A DNA stretch of 64,000 nt from Sphingomonas metalli (lineage in GTDB: Bacteria; Pseudomonadota; Alphaproteobacteria; Sphingomonadales; Sphingomonadaceae). Positions 44,366 through 52,328 of this stretch are shown here, one piece after another (the stretch's first letter is position 1; each line of letters starts with the position of its first letter). A program made the translations under genes and the position numbers. Under the pieces are notes generated by a model. The model saw only the letters and a list, made by a program, of their open reading frames with translations, had not been told where the DNA came from and did not search any database. The DNA lies in contig NZ_BMIH01000005.1 of assembly GCF_014641735.1 (NCBI RefSeq), forward strand, positions 186,001 through 250,000, read 5' to 3'.

Positions 44366-46441
44366 ATGGTTCGTCGCCCCTCCCCCGCCCGCATGACCTT
44401 CGTTGCCGCGCTCGCGTTGGCCGCATCGACCGAATCCCTATCGACCGTCGCGGCCGCGCAGAGCATTGTCGGTCACCCCGAATGGCCGGGCGGGGGCCAG
44501 CTGTTCGTCGGCACCTGCTATCAGCCGATCGACCGCACGCCCGAGCAGATCCGGCAGGATATCGCGATCATGAAGGCCGCGGGCTTCACCATGGTGCGGA
44601 TGGGCGACCTGTCCTGGGACTCGTTCGAGCCGCAGGAGGGGCGTTTCACCTTCGAATGGTTCGACAGGGTGCTGGACCAGATGCACGCGGCCGGCATCCG
44701 CGTGATCGTGGACATTCCGGGCCAGCCCGCCCCGATCTGGCTGCACAAACATTATCCCGGCGTCGACATCGTCAATCAGAACGGCATGCGCATGAACGCC
44801 GCCTCGCGCTACTGGGACAATATCGCCGACCCCGACTATCGTCGCCTCGCCAAGCGCCTCGCGACGCAGATGCTGCAGCGCTACGCCAAGCATCCGGCGG
44901 TGATCGCGGTCGGCTACGACAACGAGATCGGCAACGGCCGCATGTCCTATTCGGACGCCGACAGACAGCGCTTCGTCGGCTGGCTGAAGGCGAAATACGG
45001 CACCGTCGCGGCGCTCAACACGGCCTGGGCGACGCAGCGCTGGTCGCGCCGGATCAACGACTGGAGCGAGGTCGATCTGCCCTATGGCGAGGGACCGGGA
45101 CCGAACGAGCGCAACCTCGATCTGCGCCGCTTCTGGTCCGACGACACGATCGGCGCGCTCAAGGATCTGGAGGCGGTGCGCCAGCAATATGCCCCCAATC
45201 TCCCGACCCTTTCCAACTTCTGGCCCTATGCCGGGACCAAGGGCTTCGACTTCCTGCGCTCCTATGACCAGCTTTCCACCTACGGCGCGCAGGGCTTCTA
45301 TCCGGGCGATCCGCTGGGCGCGGCGTTCGACGTGATGATGAACCGCGGCGGGCTCGACACGCCGATCTGGTTCAACGAATTCACCGCTGGCGGCGGCGGC
45401 TATTACGGCACTCCGGGCCGCTCGCGCATGTGGGCCTATTTCGGGCTGCTCAACGCCGCGCAGACCTTCCTGGCCTGGACCTTCAATTCGCATCTGGGTG
45501 GCGAGGAACAGGCGATCTTCGGCCTGATCGATCACGACAGCCGGCCCTCCTGGAAGGTGAAGGAGTTCGGACAGATGGCGCGCGAGTTCGCGCGCCTGCA
45601 GACTTTGGGCTTTCCCCGCTTTCCCAAGCCGGAGGTGGCGATCGGCTACTCCTATCAGACCAACTGGCTGACGAGCCCCCCGCCCGGGCCGAACACGATG
45701 CAGGAATATTTCAAGGCCAGCTATCCGGATCAGGCGAAGGCCGCCTTCGCGCCCTTCTTCCGCGACAATATCGACGCGGCGCTGATCGACATCGGCTATA
45801 CGGCGATCGACCGGTACAAGCTCGTGGTGCTGCCGAGCGCCTATATGATGGACAAGGAAAGCGCCGCCGCCGTGCGCCGCTATGTCGAGAATGGCGGCAC
45901 GGTGGTGATGACCGGCTATTCGGCCAAGGTCGACGAGACGGGCAAGTGGTTCGACACGCCGCTGCCCGGCCGGCTGAGCGACGTGTTCGGCCTGCGCACC
46001 AACGAATTCTACCGTGCCGACCAGCCGTTGCGCATCGAATGGAACGGCCGGACCCTGACCGGTACCGATCCCTATTACGAGGTGCTGGAACCGAGCACCG
46101 CGCAGGTGCTGGCGCGCTTCTCGGCCGCGACCGGCGGCACGCCCGCGATCACCGTCAACCGCTTCGGCAAGGGCCGCGCCATTTATCTGGCGACCGCGGC
46201 ACAGGGTGCATTCCTCGACCCGCTGCTGCGCTCGCTCTACGCCGAACTCCGCATCGCACGTGGCCCGGAGACGCCGGAGGGCGTCTCGGCCCGGACGGTC
46301 GAGGGACGCACGCTGTACGTCAATACCGGCACCGGCCCCGCCACCGTATCGCTGACCGGCACGCACCGCGACGTGCTGACCGGCACCCGCCACGACGGCG
46401 CGCTGGTGCTGCCCGGCTTCGGCGTGGCGCTGATGGAGTGA
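44366..46441 (+). CDS. GH42 beta-galactosidase, exported
   Basis: A 691-aa beta-galactosidase of family 42. A signal peptide of about 31 residues (ending TVAAAQ) places it in the periplasm. The barrel starts FVGTCYQPIDRTPEQIRQD; the acid/base is E187 in VGYDNEIGNG and the nucleophile is E338 in IWFNEFTAG. The trimerisation and C-terminal beta domains follow (VVLPSAYMMDKESAAAVRRYV). GGAG lies 8 nt before the ATG. It is 38 bp after the fucosidase gene, likely the same transcript. Confidence 0.92.
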   Translation: MVRRPSPARMTFVAALALAASTESLSTVAAAQSIVGHPEWPGGGQLFVGTCYQPIDRTPEQIRQDIAIMKAAGFTMVRMGDLSWDSFEPQEGRFTFEWFDRVLDQMHAAGIRVIVDIPGQPAPIWLHKHYPGVDIVNQNGMRMNAASRYWDNIADPDYRRLAKRLATQMLQRYAKHPAVIAVGYDNEIGNGRMSYSDADRQRFVGWLKAKYGTVAALNTAWATQRWSRRINDWSEVDLPYGEGPGPNERNLDLRRFWSDDTIGALKDLEAVRQQYAPNLPTLSNFWPYAGTKGFDFLRSYDQLSTYGAQGFYPGDPLGAAFDVMMNRGGLDTPIWFNEFTAGGGGYYGTPGRSRMWAYFGLLNAAQTFLAWTFNSHLGGEEQAIFGLIDHDSRPSWKVKEFGQMAREFARLQTLGFPRFPKPEVAIGYSYQTNWLTSPPPGPNTMQEYFKASYPDQAKAAFAPFFRDNIDAALIDIGYTAIDRYKLVVLPSAYMMDKESAAAVRRYVENGGTVVMTGYSAKVDETGKWFDTPLPGRLSDVFGLRTNEFYRADQPLRIEWNGRTLTGTDPYYEVLEPSTAQVLARFSAATGGTPAITVNRFGKGRAIYLATAAQGAFLDPLLRSLYAELRIARGPETPEGVSARTVEGRTLYVNTGTGPATVSLTGTHRDVLTGTRHDGALVLPGFGVALME

Positions 46442-46447
46442 CCGGAT

Positions 46448-47266
46448 TCAGGCGGGACGATAGCCCAGTCGATCCGACACGCGCGCCGCGGTGCGCGCCA
46501 GCAGATCGCGCGCCGCCTCCAGGTCCACCTTCTGCGAGCCGTCGATCAGCTCGAGAAAGGGGATGGTCAGTGCGGCCACCACGTTCCGGTCGAAGCCGAA
46601 GATCGGAAAGCTGATATCGGTCACGCCATAGGTGATCGGGCTCTTGCGCATTTCGAAGCCGTTGCGCCGCACCGCCGCCATGCGCTTGGCGAGCGCGTCC
46701 CGGTCGACCGGCGCGGCATCGCCATCCTCCTCGATGTCGCGAACGATCTGCTCGACCCGCTGGAGCGTCGAGAAGGCGAGGATCACCTGTCCCGAGCAGC
46801 TGCGGACCATGTCGATCCGCGCCCCGACCTTCAGCGAGAAGCCGCGGGTTCCGGGCTGTTCCTCGCGCGCGATCACCAGGCCGTGACCGCTGCCGGCGAC
46901 CACGAGGTGGCAGGACTGGCCCGCCTCCAGCGCCAGCACCTGCATCTCGGGCAGGGCGGCACCGACCAGATCGTGCGACGGCGTGGCCCGATAGGCGACC
47001 TCAAGCAGCTTGTAGGCGACCGTGTAGCGGTCGGTGATCTCCGACTTCTGAAGATAGCCCAGCTGTTCCAGCACCACGACGATCCGGAACAGCTCGCCCA
47101 CCGAGCGGCCGAGGCTGGCCGCCATATCGCTGATGATCGCCCCCTCCGGTCGCGCCGCGAGAAGCTCGATCACCTCGAACGCCTTCTGGATGGCGGGCGC
47201 CGCATAGGTTCCCTTAAGTGCCGCTCGTCCCATCCCCGCCGTCGCCCCAACGATTGATCTGTCCAT
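46448..47266 (-). CDS. IclR-family transcriptional regulator
   Basis: A 272-aa regulator. The N-terminal winged helix (AIQKAFEVIELLAARPEGAIIS, then RSVGELFRIVVVLEQLGYL; both partly shown) is followed by the IclR effector domain (GQSCHLVVAGSGHGLVI; RSCSGQVILAF; GVTDISFPIFGFDRNVVAALTIPF). The effector is unknown. It ends 6 bp from the GH42 stop, convergent, and lies beside the second halogenase and TonB receptor, so it is the probable local regulator of this glycan locus. Confidence 0.9.
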   Translation of the reverse strand: MDRSIVGATAGMGRAALKGTYAAPAIQKAFEVIELLAARPEGAIISDMAASLGRSVGELFRIVVVLEQLGYLQKSEITDRYTVAYKLLEVAYRATPSHDLVGAALPEMQVLALEAGQSCHLVVAGSGHGLVIAREEQPGTRGFSLKVGARIDMVRSCSGQVILAFSTLQRVEQIVRDIEEDGDAAPVDRDALAKRMAAVRRNGFEMRKSPITYGVTDISFPIFGFDRNVVAALTIPFLELIDGSQKVDLEAARDLLARTAARVSDRLGYRPA

Positions 47267-47310
47267 GCTGTCGCGCGTTGGATCGGAGGACGCAAGCGCC
47301 CGCAGCGCCC

Positions 47311-48807
47311 TCAGCCGGTCGCGCGGCGCGGCCCCTGCAGGACGTCGGCATGGCGCGGCATCCGTTCCACACCACGGCGGATCATCTCGCCCATCCGCCG
47401 CAGCTGCTCGCGCATCGTCGCTTCGGGAAAGCCGTCCGCCTGGCCGTCATAGCCGCGCGGGACGAGCCCCTGGCCCAGCATCACCGCGGCCCAGCTCGTA
47501 TCGGTGAACAGCTCGCCCGGCTCCGGCATGATCCGGCCGTTGGCGGCGAACAGCGCCATGCGCTGCGCCAGCGTGTCCGGCACGGGCATTGCCGCCGCCA
47601 TCCGCCAGAAGGCCGTGTCGCGCCGCAACGTCTGCTTGTAGTGAAGGATCACGAAGTCGCGCACCTGCTCGAAATCGCGCTGCATCAGCCGGTTGTACTC
47701 GGCCACCTCCGCCGGCACGATCGCGTCGCCGGGAAACAGCGCCATCAGAGTCTGCACGCCCTGCTGCACCAGATGGATCGACGTCGATTCGAGCGGCTCG
47801 ATGAAGCCGGCGGCAAGGCCCAACGCCACGACATTGTGGTTCCAGGCGCGCCGCCGCCGCCCGGTAGTGAAGCGCAGCCGGCGCGATGCCGCCAGCGCGG
47901 GCGCGTCGAGACCGGCGAGAAGCTGCGCCTCGGCGGCATCGTCGTCGAGGAAACGGCTGCAATAGACATGCCCGTTGCCGGTGCGGTGCTGGAGCGGGAT
48001 GCGCCAGCGCCACCCCGCCTCTCCCGCAGTCGAGCGGGTATAGGGGGTCGGCGGTCCGGCCGGGGCACTGGGTACCGCGATCGCGCGGTCCATCGGCAGC
48101 CAGTGCGACCAGTCCTCATAGCCCGTGCCCAGCGCCTCCTCGATCAGCAGCCCGCGAAAACCCGAACAGTCGAGGAACAGATCACCCGCAAGGCTGCGCC
48201 CGTCGGAGAGCCGGACACGGGCGACGTCGCCGCTCTCCCCGTCGCGCTCGACCGCGACGATCCGCCCCTCGATCCGGACAGCGCCCTCAGCCTGCGCGCG
48301 CTCCGCAAGGAAGGCAGCGTAGAGGCTGGCGTCGAAATGGAGGGCATAGGCCATCTTCGACAGGAGGTTGCGTGGATCCTCGGCCGGGCGCGCGAAGCGG
48401 CCGGCATAGGCGGCAGCCGTCGGCAGCGAATAGTCGGCCAGCTCGCCCTCGCGCAGGCGCAGCCAGTGATGGTGGAAGGCCAGGCCGCCGATATCGGCGC
48501 CATAGCGACCGAACGGGTGGAAATAGCGCGTCCCGATCTCGCCCCAGTCGCGGAACTCGATGCCCAGCTTGTACGTGCCCTGGGTACGGTGGATCAGCTC
48601 GTCCTCGTCGATGCCGAGCAGGCGATTGAAGTCCAGGATCGGTGGAATCGTCGCCTCCCCCACTCCGACCGTGCCGATCTCCGCGGATTCGATCAGCGTG
48701 ACGTGGAGGCGCTCAGGTGGAAACCGGCTGGCCAGCATCGCTGCCGCCATCCAGCCCGCGGTGCCGCCACCGACCACGACCACGTCCCGGATGGACTTGT
48801 CTGTCAC
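47311..48807 (-). CDS. Flavin-dependent tryptophan-halogenase-family protein (second copy)
   Basis: A 498-aa FADH2-dependent halogenase homologue, clearly related to the copy at 31431. GGGTAGW (residues 13-19), VGEATIP, K80 in TYKLGIEF, WRWRIP and PLESTSIHLVQ are all conserved, so the active site looks complete. The GTG start at 48807 is supported by AAGGGAGAC upstream. There is no DUF6445 partner here. It follows the second TonB receptor in the same direction, separated by a terminator and a REP doublet. Confidence 0.88.
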   Translation of the reverse strand: MTDKSIRDVVVVGGGTAGWMAAAMLASRFPPERLHVTLIESAEIGTVGVGEATIPPILDFNRLLGIDEDELIHRTQGTYKLGIEFRDWGEIGTRYFHPFGRYGADIGGLAFHHHWLRLREGELADYSLPTAAAYAGRFARPAEDPRNLLSKMAYALHFDASLYAAFLAERAQAEGAVRIEGRIVAVERDGESGDVARVRLSDGRSLAGDLFLDCSGFRGLLIEEALGTGYEDWSHWLPMDRAIAVPSAPAGPPTPYTRSTAGEAGWRWRIPLQHRTGNGHVYCSRFLDDDAAEAQLLAGLDAPALAASRRLRFTTGRRRRAWNHNVVALGLAAGFIEPLESTSIHLVQQGVQTLMALFPGDAIVPAEVAEYNRLMQRDFEQVRDFVILHYKQTLRRDTAFWRMAAAMPVPDTLAQRMALFAANGRIMPEPGELFTDTSWAAVMLGQGLVPRGYDGQADGFPEATMREQLRRMGEMIRRGVERMPRHADVLQGPRRATG

Positions 48808-48847
48808 CAGTTCGTCTCCCTTGCCGGGCCCAGGCGCCGGTTCTCCG

Positions 48848-48948
48848 TCCGTCCGTGCCGGGCTTGTCGAAGCACCGCCGTTCCTTGAGCCCTATGCGAA
48901 GCGGTTGGAAGGGACGAACAGGGCTTCGACAAGCTCGGCGCGAACGGG
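48848..48948. repeat. REP doublet (CTTCGACAAGC type) before the second halogenase
   Basis: GTGCCGGGCTTGTCGAAGCAC (48855-48874, shown shortened as GCTTGTCGAAGC) and GCTTCGACAAGC (48923-48934) form the core of an imperfect inverted repeat spanning 48848-48874 and 48922-48948. The GGGCTTCGACAAGCTC core is a common sphingomonad intergenic REP. It lies in the gap between halogenase and terminator. Confidence 0.7.
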
Positions 48949-48982
48949 TTAAAGGCCGTCTCCAATCCATTGGTTGCTAACA

Positions 48983-49016
48983 AAAAGGTGGCCGCCCTTC
49001 CTGACAAGGCGGCCAC
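48983..49016 (-). terminator. Rho-independent terminator after the second TonB receptor
   Basis: On the minus strand GTGGCCGCC (complement of 49008-49016) pairs with GGCGGCCAC (complement of 48988-48996), followed by CTTTTTG (48982-48988 complement). It lies 45 bp after the receptor stop (49061). Both TonB loci in the window therefore end the receptor transcript separately from the enzymes that follow. Confidence 0.8.
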
Positions 49017-49060
49017 AGAGGAGCTCGTGGTGGGGCGGGACGCCGGATGCGTCCTTCCCC

Positions 49061-52000
49061 TCAGAACCGGACCCGGACCCGCGCCGACAAACGACGATCG
49101 TTGACCTGGAAGTCGCGCGGGGTCGCCGGCGTCGCCAGATAGCTGTGATATTCGGCGTTGTTCAGATTGGCCGCGTCCAGCGTCAGCGACAGATTGGGCG
49201 AGAAGTCGTAGCTGATCGAGGCGTCGAGCACGCCATAGGGCTTCACGAACTCCGGCAGAGTCTGCGTGCCGACGCCGGTCGTCGTCAGCAGGTAGCGGCT
49301 GCGCCAATTATAGGCGATGCGCGCGTTGAAGCCGTATTTGTCGTACAGCGCGATCAGATTGTAGCTGTATTTGGACAGGCCGATCAGCGGCACGTTGACC
49401 AGGTTGGTGCTGCCGGCATTGCCCTGCGCCACCACGCCGGCATCGCTGTCCGCCAGCGTGAAGTTCGCCTGTATGCCAAGGCCGGAGAGCGGCCCCGGCA
49501 GGAAGTCGAAGAAGCGCTGGCCGCCGACCTCGAAGCCCTTCACGCCTCCCTTGGAGACGTTGACGACCGACGTCACGTTGAACTGGACCGTACCCACACC
49601 CGGGATCACCTGGGTCACCGGGAAGGTTCGGTTGTCGAGCAGATCGACCAGGTTCTTCTTGAACACCGTCGCGAAGACATAGCCGGTCGGCGCGAAATAC
49701 CATTCCAGCGCGCCGTCGAACGACGTCACCTGCTGCGGTCGCAGGTCCGGGTTGCCCGAAACGCTGCCGGTCCCCGCATAGGGATTGGTCGTGGCGTCGT
49801 AAGGCAGGTTGGGATTGACCGTCTGTGGCGTGTTGGCCGACCCGTTGTAGATCGGGCTGAGATTGAAGCTGGGATTGAGCTGGTTGAAGTCCGGCCGGTA
49901 GATGTTCCTCGAGAAGGCGAACCGCGCCTGCAGCTTGTCCGTGACGTGCAGCCTGAGGTTCACGCTCGGCAGCCATTTGGTGTAGTTGCGGCCGCCCGTG
50001 AACGGCTCGCGCACCGTGATGTTGGGCGGGGCGGTAACGGTACCGTCGGGATTGGTCACCGGCCCGGTGGCCGGGTCGCGGTAGGTCAGCCCGCGCGAAC
50101 CGATGCCGGTTTCCTCGGTGCGCACGTAGCGGAGGCCGGCATTGCCGTCGAACTCCATCCCCGCGATCCTCCCGCCGAAGGCCGCGCGGAGGTAGGCGGA
50201 GATATCCTTTTCCTCGACGGTGCCGTTGAAGGCGCTGGGATCGTCGAACGGGGTGAAGCCGATCGTCTGCCCGGAGATCGCCTTCACATCGGCAAAGCCC
50301 TGCTCGGGATTGGCCGCGGAGCTCAGCCGCCATTGCAGCACCGGCCCGAAGTACAGGTCCGCCGCGCGGCCGCGCAGCAGCGTGCTCTGCAACGGATTGA
50401 GTTCGATGAACTGCGGAAAGCTGCTCGGCTGATAGCAGCCGGCCGGCGACGACCAGTTGGCGCAGGTCGAGCCGATCGTCGACCAGGTGCTCGAATTGCG
50501 GTTCACCGCCTCCTTCACCGAGTAGCGGCCGCCGGCGCTGACCTTGCGCAGGAAGGAGCTGTCATCGAAGTCCCAGTCCAGATCGGCGCGGACCGCGTCG
50601 GCATTGGCCCGGTTCTTTTCCTGGAATGGCTGGATCGCGGTAAATTCGAAGTTGCGCGGGTCGGTCAGATAACCTGGCCGGTCGATGACCATCGACGGGA
50701 TATCGCCGCGCGTGTCGAACAGAAGGTTAAAGTTGGAGCCCAGCCCCGGCAGCGAGGTCGACGGGTTCACGACGTTCATCGTCAGGTTCAGGCTACGGTT
50801 GTCCGCCGTCGAATGGATATGCTGGTAGTCGACCGACGCATGCAGCCGATCGGTCACCGTCCATTTCGCGCCCGCGGCATAGTCGCTCGTCATGGTCTTG
50901 CGGTTGCCCTGATAGACCACGTTGCTGCTCGACGGATTGCTCAGCGAGCCGGACGTCGCGACCCCGTCTTCCACGGTGAAGGTCGACCCCGGCGTCGGCG
51001 TCATCGGCGTGCCCGCCGCGAAGAAGGAGAGGCCGTAGTCATGGTAGCGATAGTGGGCGGTCAGATATTGCGCGTAGATCTCCAGATTGTCCGCCGGCTT
51101 CCATTGCAGCGCCGCTGCCGCGCTGAACCGCTTGCGATTGCCGACCGCATCGTTGAACCCGCCGCCATGCGGGACCAGGATGTCCTGCGTTTCGTATCCG
51201 GGCACGAGCGTGTTCTCGACGGTCGCACCCTCGATCGGGGTGGGGCCGTGATAGTGATAGGGCTCGATCTGGACCTTGTCCTCGCGGAACGCGGTCTGCT
51301 GCCATGAGGCGTTGGCGAGGATGCCGATCTCGCCCAGCCCGGTGCTCCAGCGATCGCTGTAGAGGCCGGACGCGCCGAAGCGGTTCTTGTCGGCGAAGTC
51401 GTAGCGCGTCGCCGACCCGGTCAGCGACACGACCCGGCCCGGTGAGTCGAACGGCATGCGGGTACGCAGGTTGACGGTGCCGCCCAGCGAGCCCTCGATC
51501 AGCTCCGCCGAGGGATTCTTGTAGACGTCGACGCCGGCGAGCAGGTCGGGTCCGATCTCCTCGAAGGACAGGCCCCGGCCGCCATTGGCGGAGAAGATGT
51601 CGCGGCCGTTGAGTTCGGTGCGGACCTGGGTGAGTCCGCGGATGGCGATGGAGCTGCCCTCGCCGCGATTGCGCGTGATCTGGATGCCGGAGATGCGCTG
51701 GAGCGCCTCGGCGACCGTGGTGTCGGGCAGGCGACCGATATCGGTCGCGGTGATCGAGTCGACGATCTGCTCGGAGTTGCGCTTGATCGCCTGGGCCGAT
51801 GCGAGCGACTGCCGAAGACCGGTGACGACGATATCGGCGTCGTTCGCGCCGGCGCTGACATCGCCGCCCTCGCTCGTTCCGGACGCCGCCCCCGGCGTCA
51901 CCGGCCGACCCGATGCGGTTGCCGGATCGCCGGCGGGTACGCCGGGCTGGGGCGGCGCGTCGGCCGTGCTGGAGCTGTTCGCCCCTGCCGGGTCGCCGGT

Positions 52001-52090
52001 CGCTACCTGCGCCGCGGCCGGTATCGCAACCATCGCGGCCACCACCGCCAGCGACGACACGCCTGTCTTGCCGAACTGCCCCTTTGCCAT
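49061..52090 (-). CDS. TonB-dependent outer-membrane receptor (second locus)
   Basis: A 1009-aa receptor of the large sphingomonad/Caulobacter TonB type. The signal peptide is KTGVSSLAVVAAMVAIPAAAQ, DADIVVTGLRQSLASAQAIK is the TonB-box region typical of this subgroup, and the plug follows (DTTVAEALQRISGIQITR; SSIAIRGLTQVRTELNGRD; AELIEGSLGGTVNLRTRMPFD). The barrel ends in RLSARVRVRF. ATG 52090 is preferred because GAGGGGTGAGGG precedes it, although the frame is open further upstream. Substrate is probably an oligosaccharide for the adjacent glycosidases. Confidence 0.92.
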   Translation of the reverse strand: MAKGQFGKTGVSSLAVVAAMVAIPAAAQVATGDPAGANSSSTADAPPQPGVPAGDPATASGRPVTPGAASGTSEGGDVSAGANDADIVVTGLRQSLASAQAIKRNSEQIVDSITATDIGRLPDTTVAEALQRISGIQITRNRGEGSSIAIRGLTQVRTELNGRDIFSANGGRGLSFEEIGPDLLAGVDVYKNPSAELIEGSLGGTVNLRTRMPFDSPGRVVSLTGSATRYDFADKNRFGASGLYSDRWSTGLGEIGILANASWQQTAFREDKVQIEPYHYHGPTPIEGATVENTLVPGYETQDILVPHGGGFNDAVGNRKRFSAAAALQWKPADNLEIYAQYLTAHYRYHDYGLSFFAAGTPMTPTPGSTFTVEDGVATSGSLSNPSSSNVVYQGNRKTMTSDYAAGAKWTVTDRLHASVDYQHIHSTADNRSLNLTMNVVNPSTSLPGLGSNFNLLFDTRGDIPSMVIDRPGYLTDPRNFEFTAIQPFQEKNRANADAVRADLDWDFDDSSFLRKVSAGGRYSVKEAVNRNSSTWSTIGSTCANWSSPAGCYQPSSFPQFIELNPLQSTLLRGRAADLYFGPVLQWRLSSAANPEQGFADVKAISGQTIGFTPFDDPSAFNGTVEEKDISAYLRAAFGGRIAGMEFDGNAGLRYVRTEETGIGSRGLTYRDPATGPVTNPDGTVTAPPNITVREPFTGGRNYTKWLPSVNLRLHVTDKLQARFAFSRNIYRPDFNQLNPSFNLSPIYNGSANTPQTVNPNLPYDATTNPYAGTGSVSGNPDLRPQQVTSFDGALEWYFAPTGYVFATVFKKNLVDLLDNRTFPVTQVIPGVGTVQFNVTSVVNVSKGGVKGFEVGGQRFFDFLPGPLSGLGIQANFTLADSDAGVVAQGNAGSTNLVNVPLIGLSKYSYNLIALYDKYGFNARIAYNWRSRYLLTTTGVGTQTLPEFVKPYGVLDASISYDFSPNLSLTLDAANLNNAEYHSYLATPATPRDFQVNDRRLSARVRVRF

Positions 52091-52173
52091 GCCCTCACCC
52101 CTCCGTTGCGCCGCTCTCGGACGGCCTCGTTGGTGATGCGCTAACATTCTTCCATGAAAATGAAAATGCATAT

Positions 52174-52214
52174 TCACTAGTAGAATAGTATTTTTATAGT
52201 GACGCAGCCGTCAT
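52174..52214 (-). promoter_or_regulatory. AT-rich promoter region of the second TonB receptor
   Basis: In an AT-rich island (about 52140-52205), the inverted repeat TCACTA-N17-TAGTGA (52174-52202) surrounds TACTAT on the minus strand (complement of 52185-52190). ATGACG (complement of 52209-52214) lies 18 bp upstream as a possible -35. The repeat would overlap the promoter, so it may be an operator. Confidence 0.4.
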
Positions 52215-52294
52215 GTAGTACGGGCGCATACGACAAAGCGCGACGGTGGGCCTCACCATCGCGCTTTGCATCCTTGGAAGCGATCTTGCGGTGA

Positions 52295-52318
52295 AAGCGG
52301 GTCGGTACGAACCCGCTT
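52295..52318 (-). terminator. Hairpin after the GH31 gene
   Basis: AAGCGGGT (52295-52302) and ACCCGCTT (52311-52318) form a perfect 8-bp stem with an 8-nt loop 11 bp beyond the GH31 stop. On the minus strand it is followed by TCACC only, so it is a weak terminator candidate. Confidence 0.45.
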
Positions 52319-52328
52319 CCGTCGACGG

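Noticed and set aside
49061-52177. Earlier start for the second TonB receptor at 52177
   Set aside because: The extra residues are His/Arg-rich and precede the signal peptide; the ATG at 52090 has a strong ribosome binding site.
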